Source: Actinomycetes bacterium (GTDB taxonomy: Bacteria > Actinomycetota > Acidimicrobiia > Acidimicrobiales > Palsa-688). From it: 7,876 nucleotides of DNA. Under the pieces are notes generated by a model. That model was not told where the DNA came from, did not search any database, and saw nothing but the letters and a program-made list of their open reading frames with translations. The DNA lies in NCBI GenBank assembly GCA_021796905.1, contig JAKABK010000066.1, positions 1 through 7,876 of the forward strand, written 5' to 3'. Each line of letters begins with the position of its first letter. Within the stretch, counting starts at the first letter, position 1. The position numbers were made by a program, and so were the translations under genes. This document shows positions 1 through 4,953 of this stretch, one piece after another.

Positions 1-5
1 GTGAT

Positions 6-36
6 GAGAGGAGCGCCCCCTCGGGGCGCTCCTCTC
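6..36. terminator. Strong perfect hairpin, probable terminator of an upstream gene
   Basis: Bases 6-19 pair perfectly with 23-36, giving a 14-bp stem closed by a three-base loop (CTC). The stem is mostly G/C. No T-run follows on either strand, so it would be a U-less (I-shaped) terminator of the sort often proposed in high-GC Actinomycetota. It lies before the hemQ promoter and probably ends transcription of a gene left of the window. The structure is plain in the sequence; its role is inferred and the strand is undetermined. Confidence 0.6.
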
Positions 37-65
37 GCGCCGGGCTGTCGGCGGTCCGCTGCCCC

Positions 66-71
66 TAGGAT
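66..71 (+). promoter_or_regulatory. -10 hexamer TAGGAT for a leaderless hemQ transcript
   Basis: TAGGAT fits the TAnnnT -10 consensus and ends 7 nt before the ATG at 79, so transcription would begin at or next to the start codon. There is no Shine-Dalgarno sequence in front of that ATG, which agrees with leaderless initiation. No clear -35 element is visible around 43-48. The same spacing occurs before four other genes in this window. Confidence 0.6.
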
Positions 72-78
72 GCCCACC

Positions 79-765
79 ATGAGCGAGCGCCTGGTGCCGA
101 GTGAGGGGCTCGGGGTCCTCCACCTGTTCTGCAAGGCTCCCCCCGGCACCGACCCCGAGGCGGTAGTCGCGGCGCTCAAGGCAGGTCGCGACGACGAGCA
201 GCAGGTGGTGTGCTTCTCGGTGCTCGGGCACAAGGCCGATCTCGGGGTGATGGCCGTCGGACCCGACTGGGTGCAGCTGCGTCGGCTGCAGAGCCGACTG
301 CAGGGCGCTGGCCTCGAACTGAGCGGCTCCTACGTATCGCTCACCGAGGTCTCCGAGTACGCCCGTGCGTCGCTGGACAAGCAGCGCAGCGGCCCGAGGC
401 TCTACCCGCGACTGCCGCCGGAGGGCAAGCGGGCGATCTGTTTCTACCCGATGTCCAAGCGTCGGGAGGAGGGTGCCAACTGGTACACCCTCGACTTCGA
501 CTCCCGCAGGGAGCTGATGAACGAGCACGGGGTGTCCGGGCGGCGCTTCTCGGGCAGGGTCCTGCAGCTGGTCACCGGTTCGGCCGGGCTCGACGACTAC
601 GAGTGGGGGGTGACGCTGTTCGCAGTGCACCCCGACGACCTGAAGGACTGCGTCTACACGATGCGCTTCGACGAGGCCTCGGCCCGTTACGCCGACTTCG
701 GACCCTTCTACGCCGGGATCGTCGGGGAGGTCGAGGAGGTCGTCGCCGAGCTCGGCTTGGCGTGA
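79..765 (+). CDS. hemQ: Coproheme decarboxylase (HemQ/ChdC), chlorite dismutase-like family
   Basis: HemQ catalyses the last step of the coproporphyrin-dependent haem pathway: peroxide-driven oxidative decarboxylation of two propionates of Fe-coproporphyrin III to give haem b in the cytoplasm. The 228-aa product shows the family core: YPMSK at residues 123-127 (Tyr123 as the catalytic tyrosine, Lys127), NWY at 134-136, His150 as the proximal haem ligand, Gln163 on the distal side, TGS at 166-168, DDYEWGV at 172-178, and MRFDEASARY at 195-204. The Tyr-to-His (27) and His-to-Gln (13) spacings match Listeria HemQ (Y147, H174, Q187) as I recall it. I chose ATG 79 because a TAGGAT -10 sits 7 nt upstream; ATG 70 is an in-frame alternative, and the frame stays open to base 1, but that stretch is a terminator-like hairpin. 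Other haem genes are not in the window. The family is very secure; the HemQ assignment rather than true chlorite dismutase rests on the motifs. Confidence 0.93.
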   Translation: MSERLVPSEGLGVLHLFCKAPPGTDPEAVVAALKAGRDDEQQVVCFSVLGHKADLGVMAVGPDWVQLRRLQSRLQGAGLELSGSYVSLTEVSEYARASLDKQRSGPRLYPRLPPEGKRAICFYPMSKRREEGANWYTLDFDSRRELMNEHGVSGRRFSGRVLQLVTGSAGLDDYEWGVTLFAVHPDDLKDCVYTMRFDEASARYADFGPFYAGIVGEVEEVVAELGLA

Positions 766-781
766 GGTCGGGCTCGACCTC
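764..781 (+). terminator. Short hairpin at the hemQ stop codon
   Basis: A 7-bp perfect stem (764-770 with 775-781) with a GGCT loop begins inside the hemQ TGA codon. It lacks a T-run. Its position directly after hemQ and before the larE promoter suggests a weak or U-less terminator separating the two units. The role is inferred. Confidence 0.4.
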
Positions 782-834
782 GGTGGTGCAGCAGACCTCC
801 TGCGCCCCCGGCCCGTAGCGGTCGCAGGGCGGCC

Positions 835-840
835 TATGGT
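835..840 (+). promoter_or_regulatory. -10 hexamer TATGGT for a leaderless larE transcript
   Basis: TATGGT matches TAnnnT and is 6 nt upstream of the larE GTG at 847. The intervening GGAGGA looks like a Shine-Dalgarno sequence but abuts the start codon, which is too close to act as one. This favours leaderless initiation. No convincing -35 is seen around 812-817. Confidence 0.55.
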
Positions 841-846
841 GGAGGA

Positions 847-1647
847 GTGCAAGAGCGTATCGCCACCCTGCGTGGGCGCCTGTCGGATCTGGGATCAGTG
901 GTGGTCGCCTACAGCGGGGGGGTCGACTCGGCGTTGGTCGCCCACCAGGCCGCGGCGGTGCTCGGAGAGCGGGCGCTGGCGGTCACCGCGGTGTCCCCGT
1001 CGCTCGGAGCCGGCGAGCTCGAGGAGTGTGCGGCCACCGCCCGGGAGTGGGGGATCCGTTGGCAGGCGGTCGAGACCGACGAGATGGAGCGGGAGGCGTA
1101 CCGGGCCAACGGGGCCGACCGCTGCTGGCACTGCAAGTCGGCGCTGATGGACCGGATCGCGCCGATCGCCGAGGCGATGGGCGCGGCGATCGCCCTCGGG
1201 GTCAACCTCGACGACCTCGGTGACCACCGCCCCGGCCAGCAGGCCGCGGCAGAGCGCGGGGCGGTCTTCCCGCTGGTCGACGCCGGCTTCACCAAGGACG
1301 ACGTGCGTCGCTCGGCACGACACCTGGGCCTGTCGGTCGCCGACAAGCCGGCGGCGGCCTGCCTCGCCTCCCGGGTGCCCTACGGCACGCCGGTCACCCT
1401 GGGGACCCTCGACCGGGTCGGGCGGGCCGAGGCGGCGCTGCGTGCGCTCGGTCTCGGACAGCTCCGGGTCCGCCACTACGGGCAGCTCGCACGCCTCGAG
1501 GTCGGTGTCGACCGACTGGCCGAGGTGGTCGACCGTCGCGACGAGGTGGTCGCGGCGTTGCGGGCCGCCGGGTACCGTTACGCGACCGTCGACCTCGAGG
1601 GGTTCCGTTCCGGCAACCTCAACGACGCTCTCGGCTCGGCTCGATAG
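847..1647 (+). CDS. larE: LarE, ATP-dependent sulfur transferase for the nickel-pincer nucleotide cofactor
   Basis: LarE adenylates pyridinium-3,5-biscarboxylic acid mononucleotide and transfers sulfur to its carboxylates, making the thio-acid precursor that LarC loads with nickel for lactate racemase LarA and related enzymes. The 266-aa product has the PP-loop pyrophosphatase motif SGGVDS at residues 23-28, GVNLDDLGDHRPG at 118-130, and KPAAACLASRVPYG at 167-180, all characteristic of LarE. Three cysteines stand at the expected active site: Cys93 and Cys96 (RCWHCK) and Cys172 (CLASR). In Lactiplantibacillus the last cysteine donates its own sulfur. A three-cysteine layout like this one has been linked to a [4Fe-4S]-dependent catalytic mode in Thermotoga-type LarE, so this protein may be of that type (inference). 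GTG 847 is the start: it follows a TATGGT hexamer and places the PP-loop at the usual distance. No larA, larB or larC is present in the window. Confidence 0.93.
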   Translation: MQERIATLRGRLSDLGSVVVAYSGGVDSALVAHQAAAVLGERALAVTAVSPSLGAGELEECAATAREWGIRWQAVETDEMEREAYRANGADRCWHCKSALMDRIAPIAEAMGAAIALGVNLDDLGDHRPGQQAAAERGAVFPLVDAGFTKDDVRRSARHLGLSVADKPAAACLASRVPYGTPVTLGTLDRVGRAEAALRALGLGQLRVRHYGQLARLEVGVDRLAEVVDRRDEVVAALRAAGYRYATVDLEGFRSGNLNDALGSAR

Positions 1648-1661
1648 CGGACCCGGTCCGC
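1647..1661 (+). terminator. Hairpin at the larE stop codon
   Basis: A 6-bp GC stem (1647-1652 with 1656-1661) and a CCG loop start at the last base of the larE TAG codon. No T-run follows. Together with the repeat just downstream it probably forms the 3' end of larE and of the convergent small gene. The role is inferred. Confidence 0.4.
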
Positions 1662-1670
1662 ACCCGGGGG

Positions 1671-1719
1671 GCTGACCGGCGCTAACCGGTTCAGCTGACC
1701 GGCGGTAACCGGCTCAGCT
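1671..1719. repeat. 23-bp tandem repeat, two copies, each with hairpin potential
   Basis: Copies at 1671-1693 and 1694-1716 differ at only two positions (C/G at base 12, T/C at base 20), and the next three bases begin a third copy. Each unit can fold: GCTGA-CCGG at the left pairs with CCGG-n-TCAGC at the right with one bulged base. The junction is itself nearly palindromic around CAGCTG. It lies between larE and the convergent small gene, whose stop codon (TGA on the minus strand, 1716-1714) is the end of copy 2. It may serve as a bidirectional terminator or be an intergenic palindromic repeat. Confidence 0.65.
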
Positions 1720-1968
1720 ACGTCTGCCCTTGCCCCGCCGGCGTCGTGGGGGTGGGAGAGCGGCGAGCCCGTCGGCGGTGTTGCTCATCGGCTCGGCCGG
1801 TGCCTGCGCCCAGCCGGCGCCCATCAACCCGCGCCCCTCGAAGAACAGGCATCCGTCCGGACAGGAGAAGGGGACCTCGGCTGCCGCCCCGAGGCGGCAG
1901 AGCTCGGCGAGCTCGCCTCCCCGCGACGAGCGGGTGAGGTAGTGACGACAGTCGGATCTGGCACCCAC
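1714..1968 (-). CDS. Small four-cysteine protein of unknown function, possibly metal-binding
   Basis: The 84-aa reading frame has a pattern that looks selected rather than a shadow: DCRHYL at residues 6-11, then CRLGAA at 24-29, PFSCPDGCLFFE at 33-44 and GAGW at 50-53. The four cysteines (7, 24, 36, 40) plus His9 could bind zinc or an Fe-S cluster (inference). The C-terminal 15 residues are Pro/Arg-rich (RRRR at 75-78). It resembles short hypothetical actinobacterial proteins I have a vague memory of, but I cannot name a family. GTG 1968 is the only sensible start: it has GGAAG 8 nt upstream, while the next in-frame start (ATG 2145) would overlap the divergent Nudix gene. No TAnnnT hexamer precedes it. 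The gene converges on larE. If it is not real, 1648-2062 is a gene-free stretch holding only the repeat and hairpin. Confidence 0.55.
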   Translation of the reverse strand: MGARSDCRHYLTRSSRGGELAELCRLGAAAEVPFSCPDGCLFFEGRGLMGAGWAQAPAEPMSNTADGLAALPPPRRRRGKGRRS

Positions 1969-2049
1969 CGGATCATCTTCCCACGCACCCGGCGGCGAGC
2001 GACGGTTTCTCAGCGACTCGTCAGGTTCCTCGGGCTCGTCGGCTGCAGG

Positions 2050-2055
2050 TAGCGT
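2050..2055 (+). promoter_or_regulatory. -10 hexamer TAGCGT for a leaderless Nudix gene transcript
   Basis: TAGCGT fits TAnnnT and ends 7 nt before ATG 2063. It overlaps the in-frame GTG at 2054, which argues for the ATG as the real start. No Shine-Dalgarno sequence is present. Confidence 0.55.
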
Positions 2056-2062
2056 GACGACG

Positions 2063-2749
2063 ATGGCACAGCCGGTCAGCGAGCTCGACCTGATCCGCTG
2101 GAGCGAGGCGCTGGCCGGTATCGCCCGCACCGGGCTCGGGTTCACCGAGAGCCTCTACGAGAAGGAACGCTACGAGGAGATCCTCGAGGTGGCGGCCGAC
2201 ATCCGGGTGGCGGCCGACGAGGGCTCGCCTCCGCTCCCCGAGATCGTCTCCGAGTGGGTCTCCTCGGTCGGCACGGGGGTCACCGGCTACGTCACACCGA
2301 AGGTGGCGGTCGGTGCCGTCGTCGGCAACGACCGCCACGAGATCCTCCTGATCCAGCGGGGTGACTCCGGTTTCTGGCTGTACCCGACCGGGTGGGCCGA
2401 CATCGGGTACTCGCCGGCGGAGGTCGCCGTGAAGGAGGTGGCCGAGGAGACCGGGATCCGGGCGGAGCCGGTCCGCTTGATCGGAGTGCTCGACGGGCAG
2501 CGCTTCGGGTCGCGTGGGCTGCCGTTCTACTCGGTGGTGTTCCACCTGCGTGCCGTGGGAGGCGACCTCGCTCCCCACCCGCTCGAGGCCCGCGACGTCG
2601 GGTGGTTCACCCGTGACACCCTGCCCGAGCCTCTCGCCGGCCCCGAGCGCTGGGTGGACCTGGCTTTCGCCGCGATCAGGGGGGAGCCGGTCGAGCCGCT
2701 GTTCGACCGGCCCCGGCCCGAGACCTGGCGTCGAGGGGCCGGCAGCTGA
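2063..2749 (+). CDS. Nudix hydrolase with N-terminal Nudix_hydro_N domain
   Basis: The 228-aa product has two parts. Residues about 8-60 (LIRWSEALAGIARTGL and the following helices) match the helical Nudix_hydro_N domain (PF12535). Residues about 80-215 are a Nudix fold that hydrolyses nucleoside diphosphates linked to another group. The Nudix box spans 110-132 and reads G-x5-Y-x7-KEV-x-EE-T-GI. The metal-binding KEVAEE core is intact, while the first Glu of the textbook box is Tyr116, which I believe is common in this subfamily (GWADxGxSPAE). Characterised relatives act on ADP-ribose and CDP-choline, so one of these is a fair guess for the substrate, but it cannot be read from sequence. I chose ATG 2063 because of the TAGCGT hexamer 7 nt upstream; GTG 2054 would add three residues. 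It is divergent from the small cysteine gene and followed at 47 nt by a same-strand hypothetical gene, perhaps in one operon. Confidence 0.92.
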   Translation: MAQPVSELDLIRWSEALAGIARTGLGFTESLYEKERYEEILEVAADIRVAADEGSPPLPEIVSEWVSSVGTGVTGYVTPKVAVGAVVGNDRHEILLIQRGDSGFWLYPTGWADIGYSPAEVAVKEVAEETGIRAEPVRLIGVLDGQRFGSRGLPFYSVVFHLRAVGGDLAPHPLEARDVGWFTRDTLPEPLAGPERWVDLAFAAIRGEPVEPLFDRPRPETWRRGAGS

Positions 2750-2796
2750 GCGGGCTCCGCCGGCTCCTGGCGTCCCGGGGGCGCCTGCCGGTCGGG

Positions 2797-3360
2797 GTGG
2801 TGAGCGAACGCTTCGACCGGGCCTCCCTTCGGGCCGCTCTCGGGCGGCTCGGGGACAGTGGGCGGCGGGCGGAAGCCCTCGACGCCCGGGCGGCGCTGAT
2901 CCGCTCCGACCTGACGGGCCTGAGCCCGCTCAGCACTGCGCTGCTCTCCTCCTACCTGGAGAGGATCGGCCGCCCGCTCGCCGAGCTCGGCTTCGACGGC
3001 GGGGCGCTCGCCGGCACCCACGGTTACGCCGCGCACCTGGCGGTCGAGGCCGACCCGGCTGCGTACGGGGCGACCGACGTGCCGGTGATCGGAGACCTAC
3101 CCCCATCCCGTCGTGGGCGTCCACCGGTGGACCTGGCCAACCGGGTGGTGCGAGCCACCCGACGGGGTTTCGAGCACATCCGGGCGGTCGACGACGACGT
3201 CTGGTCGGGGTTGTGCGCGTGCGTCACCTACCGGGTTCACGACGCGGCCGGTCCCGACGGGCCCTTCGCCGAGCCCGCCGTCGTCGAGGCCCTGGTCCGC
3301 ATCGGGTGGGTGCTGCGCCAGGTGGACCTCCACTACCGCCAGGAGCCGGAGCGTCGTTGA
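2797..3360 (+). CDS. Hypothetical protein, unrecognised family
   Basis: I do not recognise this 187-aa protein. It has no signal peptide or membrane segment and looks soluble. The N-terminal two fifths is Ala/Leu/Arg-rich and probably helical (SLRAALGRLGDSGRRAEALDA, then LSTALLSSYLERIG). The middle has GTHGYAAHLAVEADPAAYG and a Pro-rich linker (LPPSRRGRPP). The C-terminal part has DDDVWSGLCACVTYRVHD with a C-x-C pair, and ends in an amphipathic stretch. Start: GTG 2797 or the adjacent GTG 2800; no in-frame ATG, GTG or TTG is seen further upstream. No promoter hexamer or clear Shine-Dalgarno sequence precedes it, so it is probably co-transcribed with the Nudix gene 47 nt upstream. It converges on the minus-strand pair, leaving 26 nt. 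The frame looks real because it fills the gap between well-supported genes, reads into natural-looking protein, and the competing frames give Arg/Pro-rich nonsense. Confidence 0.72.
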   Translation: MVSERFDRASLRAALGRLGDSGRRAEALDARAALIRSDLTGLSPLSTALLSSYLERIGRPLAELGFDGGALAGTHGYAAHLAVEADPAAYGATDVPVIGDLPPSRRGRPPVDLANRVVRATRRGFEHIRAVDDDVWSGLCACVTYRVHDAAGPDGPFAEPAVVEALVRIGWVLRQVDLHYRQEPERR

Positions 3361-3363
3361 AGA

Positions 3364-3380
3364 GGCCGACCGGCGCGGCC
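3364..3380. terminator. Short hairpin between convergent genes
   Basis: GGCCG (3364-3368) can pair with CGGCC (3376-3380) around a 7-nt loop in the 26-nt space between two convergent stop codons. The stem is only 5 bp and there is no T-run, so this is a weak candidate for a shared terminator. Confidence 0.25.
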
Positions 3381-3386
3381 AGGGGC

Positions 3387-3866
3387 TCAGCCGGCGAGCT
3401 GGTCGAACAGGGCGGCGACGATCGATATCCCTCCCCGGGCCGCTTCCCACGCCTCGGCGATGGTCTCGTGGTCGACGAGCCCGACGGCGTCGGGCGCCAC
3501 GGCGAGGGCCTCGGTCGCGGCGGCGGCCAACGGCTGGGGCTCGATCCGGTCGTCGGGCTCGACCCCGAAGGCCTCCAGGCCGTCCCACAGCGTCGGCAGC
3601 GGCGCCGGCGGTTCGCGTCCGGTGGCGAGGGCCAGGGCGACGGAGGCGAAGACCTCCTCGGTGGACAGCCCCGCCGGCCGGCGGTAGCCGGCGACGGGAT
3701 GGAGCCGCCACTCGAGCAGCGAACCGCCCGGGCCGTCCTCCCGGATCCACACCTGCGAGCCGTTCACGTAGGTGTCGAGCGGCTCACCGAAGCGCTCGTC
3801 GAGAGCGACGAGCAGCTCCGGGGTCGCCCGCCACAGGCAGCTGGCGACCATCGGGGCGGCGGTCAC
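3387..3866 (-). CDS. Hypothetical protein coupled to the PAC2 gene
   Basis: The 159-aa product is not one I recognise. It looks soluble and acidic, with no signal or membrane segment. Visible parts are a first domain with ELLVALDERFGEPLDTYVNG (residues 17-36), SQVWIRED (37-44) and LLEWRLHPVAGYRRP (50-64), suggesting an alpha/beta fold with a conserved-looking Trp/His core, then a more Ala-rich helical half ending in IVAALFDQLAG. GTG 3866 is preferred as start because it follows the PAC2 stop (3871) by 4 nt, typical of translational coupling; the ATG at 3851 is an alternative five codons in. The frame extends upstream to 3974, but that part overlaps the PAC2 3' end and reads as low-quality sequence. 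No separate promoter is visible, so it likely shares the PAC2 transcript. Tight coupling suggests related function or balanced expression (inference). Confidence 0.72.
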   Translation of the reverse strand: MTAAPMVASCLWRATPELLVALDERFGEPLDTYVNGSQVWIREDGPGGSLLEWRLHPVAGYRRPAGLSTEEVFASVALALATGREPPAPLPTLWDGLEAFGVEPDDRIEPQPLAAAATEALAVAPDAVGLVDHETIAEAWEAARGGISIVAALFDQLAG

Positions 3867-3870
3867 CGGT

Positions 3871-4755
3871 TCAGGACCCGCCGGGATGGTGGCGCAAGAA
3901 GCGCTCGACCTCCTCGGCCAGGCGGTCGGGGTCGGCGACCAGCGCCGCTCCGTGGCTGTCGGCCTCTGCGTCATCGGCCTCCTCGAGGCTCGCCACGTAG
4001 GCGGCGGCGTCCTCGTCGTCGGCGACCCGCTCGGAGACCTGCCGCTCGTAGTCGGCCGCCGCGTCCCTCAGGTCGCTCGGGTCGACGGTGGCGCCGAGCA
4101 CCCCGGCCGAGCGTTCCACCAGTGCGAGGGCCGCCTTCGGGGAGGGGACCTGGTGGACGTAGTGGGGCACCGACGCCCAGAAGCTGGCGGAGGGCACCCC
4201 GGCGGCGGAGAAGGCGTGGTGGAGGACCCCGACGATGCCCGTCGGTCCCTCGTAGCGGGAGGGGCTCAGGCCGAGGCGGGCCCCGAGGTGCTCGTCGTCG
4301 GTGCTGCCGGTCACCCGCACCGGCCGGGTGTGGGGGACGTCGGCGAGCAGGGCCCCGAGGATCAGGCCCATCTCGGCGCTGTAGCCGGCGGCGACGTCGG
4401 CGAGAAGCTGGCAGAAGGTGCGCCACTTGAGCTGCGGCTCGACGCCGCGCACGAAGAGCACGTCTCGGCCCGCATCGTGCTCGCCGGGGGGCAGGCGGGC
4501 CGAGAGCAGCTCGACCTCCGGCCACTCGATGCTGCGGGCCCCACCGTCGCCCAGGCGCACGAGCGGGCGGGTCTCGGTGAAGTCGTAGAACTCCTCGGGG
4601 TCGATCGAGGCGAACCGCTCGGCGTCCCAGGCTCGCGCCAGGTACGACACCGCGAGGCTCGCGGCGTCGCCGGCGTCGTTCCATCCCTCGAAGGCGACCA
4701 CCACCAAGGGCCGATCGAGGTGGGGGCGGTCCTGCCAGCGAAGAGCGTCGGACAT
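3871..4755 (-). CDS. PAC2 family protein (proteasome assembly chaperone-like)
   Basis: The 294-aa product belongs to the PAC2 family (PF09754), named after the eukaryotic proteasome assembly chaperone 2 and common as a single cytoplasmic protein in Actinomycetota; its exact bacterial role is not settled. Diagnostic parts are VVVAFEGWNDAGDAAS near residues 18-33, FYDFTETRPLVRL, DVLFVRGVEPQLKWR, GALLADVPHTRPVRVTGS, and SFWASVPHYVHQVPSPKAAL in the second half. The C-terminus is a long acidic helix (DDEDAAAYVASLEEADDAEAD) before ERFLRHH, as is usual in the family. The start at ATG 4755 is supported by MSDALRW giving a normal N-terminus and by a TAGCTT hexamer 7 nt upstream. The frame stays open far beyond this start, into the antisense of the helicase gene, but that extension is not coding. 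It is divergent from the helicase and leads a two-gene unit with the hypothetical at 3866-3387. Confidence 0.93.
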   Translation of the reverse strand: MSDALRWQDRPHLDRPLVVVAFEGWNDAGDAASLAVSYLARAWDAERFASIDPEEFYDFTETRPLVRLGDGGARSIEWPEVELLSARLPPGEHDAGRDVLFVRGVEPQLKWRTFCQLLADVAAGYSAEMGLILGALLADVPHTRPVRVTGSTDDEHLGARLGLSPSRYEGPTGIVGVLHHAFSAAGVPSASFWASVPHYVHQVPSPKAALALVERSAGVLGATVDPSDLRDAAADYERQVSERVADDEDAAAYVASLEEADDAEADSHGAALVADPDRLAEEVERFLRHHPGGS

Positions 4756-4762
4756 CGGGGCG

Positions 4763-4768
4763 AAGCTA
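4763..4768 (-). promoter_or_regulatory. -10 hexamer TAGCTT for a leaderless PAC2 transcript
   Basis: On the minus strand TAGCTT (4768 down to 4763) fits TAnnnT and is separated by 7 nt from the ATG at 4755. There is no Shine-Dalgarno sequence before the ATG. No clear -35 is seen around 4786-4791. Confidence 0.55.
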
Positions 4769-4805
4769 CCGCGCCCCCGGGGACTGGCGGCGGTGGGTGC
4801 GAGGA

Positions 4806-4861
4806 GGGCGGGAGGGGCTCCAGCGGTGGGGGGGAGCCCGCTGGCGCCGCTCCTCCCGCCC
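4806..4861. repeat. Long imperfect palindrome between the divergent PAC2 and lhr promoters
   Basis: Bases 4806-4815 pair with 4852-4861 (10 bp). Inside this, CCAGCG (4820-4825) can pair with CGCTGG (4839-4844), or alternatively GGGCTCC (4815-4821) with GGAGCCC (4833-4839), so the inner fold has two competing forms. The centre contains a run of seven G (4828-4834). Both neighbouring genes appear leaderless, so this element would lie upstream of both transcription starts and is more likely a protein-binding or cruciform site than an RNA attenuator. Chance pairing in such GC-rich DNA cannot be excluded. The remainder of 4756-4953 shows only the two -10 hexamers. Confidence 0.4.
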
Positions 4862-4941
4862 GGCGAGAACCGTACCCCGCGCCGGCCCGGGCCTGACGCG
4901 ATCCGGGGAGGGAAGCCGCCCGGACCGACCGGGACGGCCCG

Positions 4942-4947
4942 TAGCCT
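4942..4947 (+). promoter_or_regulatory. -10 hexamer TAGCCT for a leaderless lhr transcript
   Basis: TAGCCT fits TAnnnT and is 6 nt upstream of GTG 4954 (9 nt from the second GTG at 4957). No Shine-Dalgarno sequence is present. The spacing supports GTG 4954 as the first codon. Confidence 0.55.
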
Positions 4948-4953
4948 CCCGGC

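Noticed and set aside
1..78. N-terminal extension of hemQ from the GTG at base 1
   Set aside because: These bases form the 14-bp hairpin and the -10 element, and the added residues do not resemble HemQ N-termini.
841..846. GGAGGA as a Shine-Dalgarno site for larE
   Set aside because: It touches the GTG start codon with no spacer, so it could not position a ribosome there; the next in-frame starts are too far into the PP-loop region.
895..1476. Minus-strand open frame opposite larE
   Set aside because: larE carries all diagnostic motifs over this span; the antisense product is Arg/Gly-rich with no domain.
1730..1942. Short plus-strand frames opposite the four-cysteine gene
   Set aside because: The minus-strand frame has a patterned set of Cys and aromatic residues; the plus-strand products are Arg/Pro/Ser-rich without pattern.
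2514..4430. A 638-codon plus-strand open frame
   Set aside because: It overlaps the Nudix gene and a same-strand hypothetical in another frame, then runs antisense to the PAC2 pair. The translation is Arg/Pro/Gly-rich with no domain, as expected for a shadow frame in GC-rich DNA.
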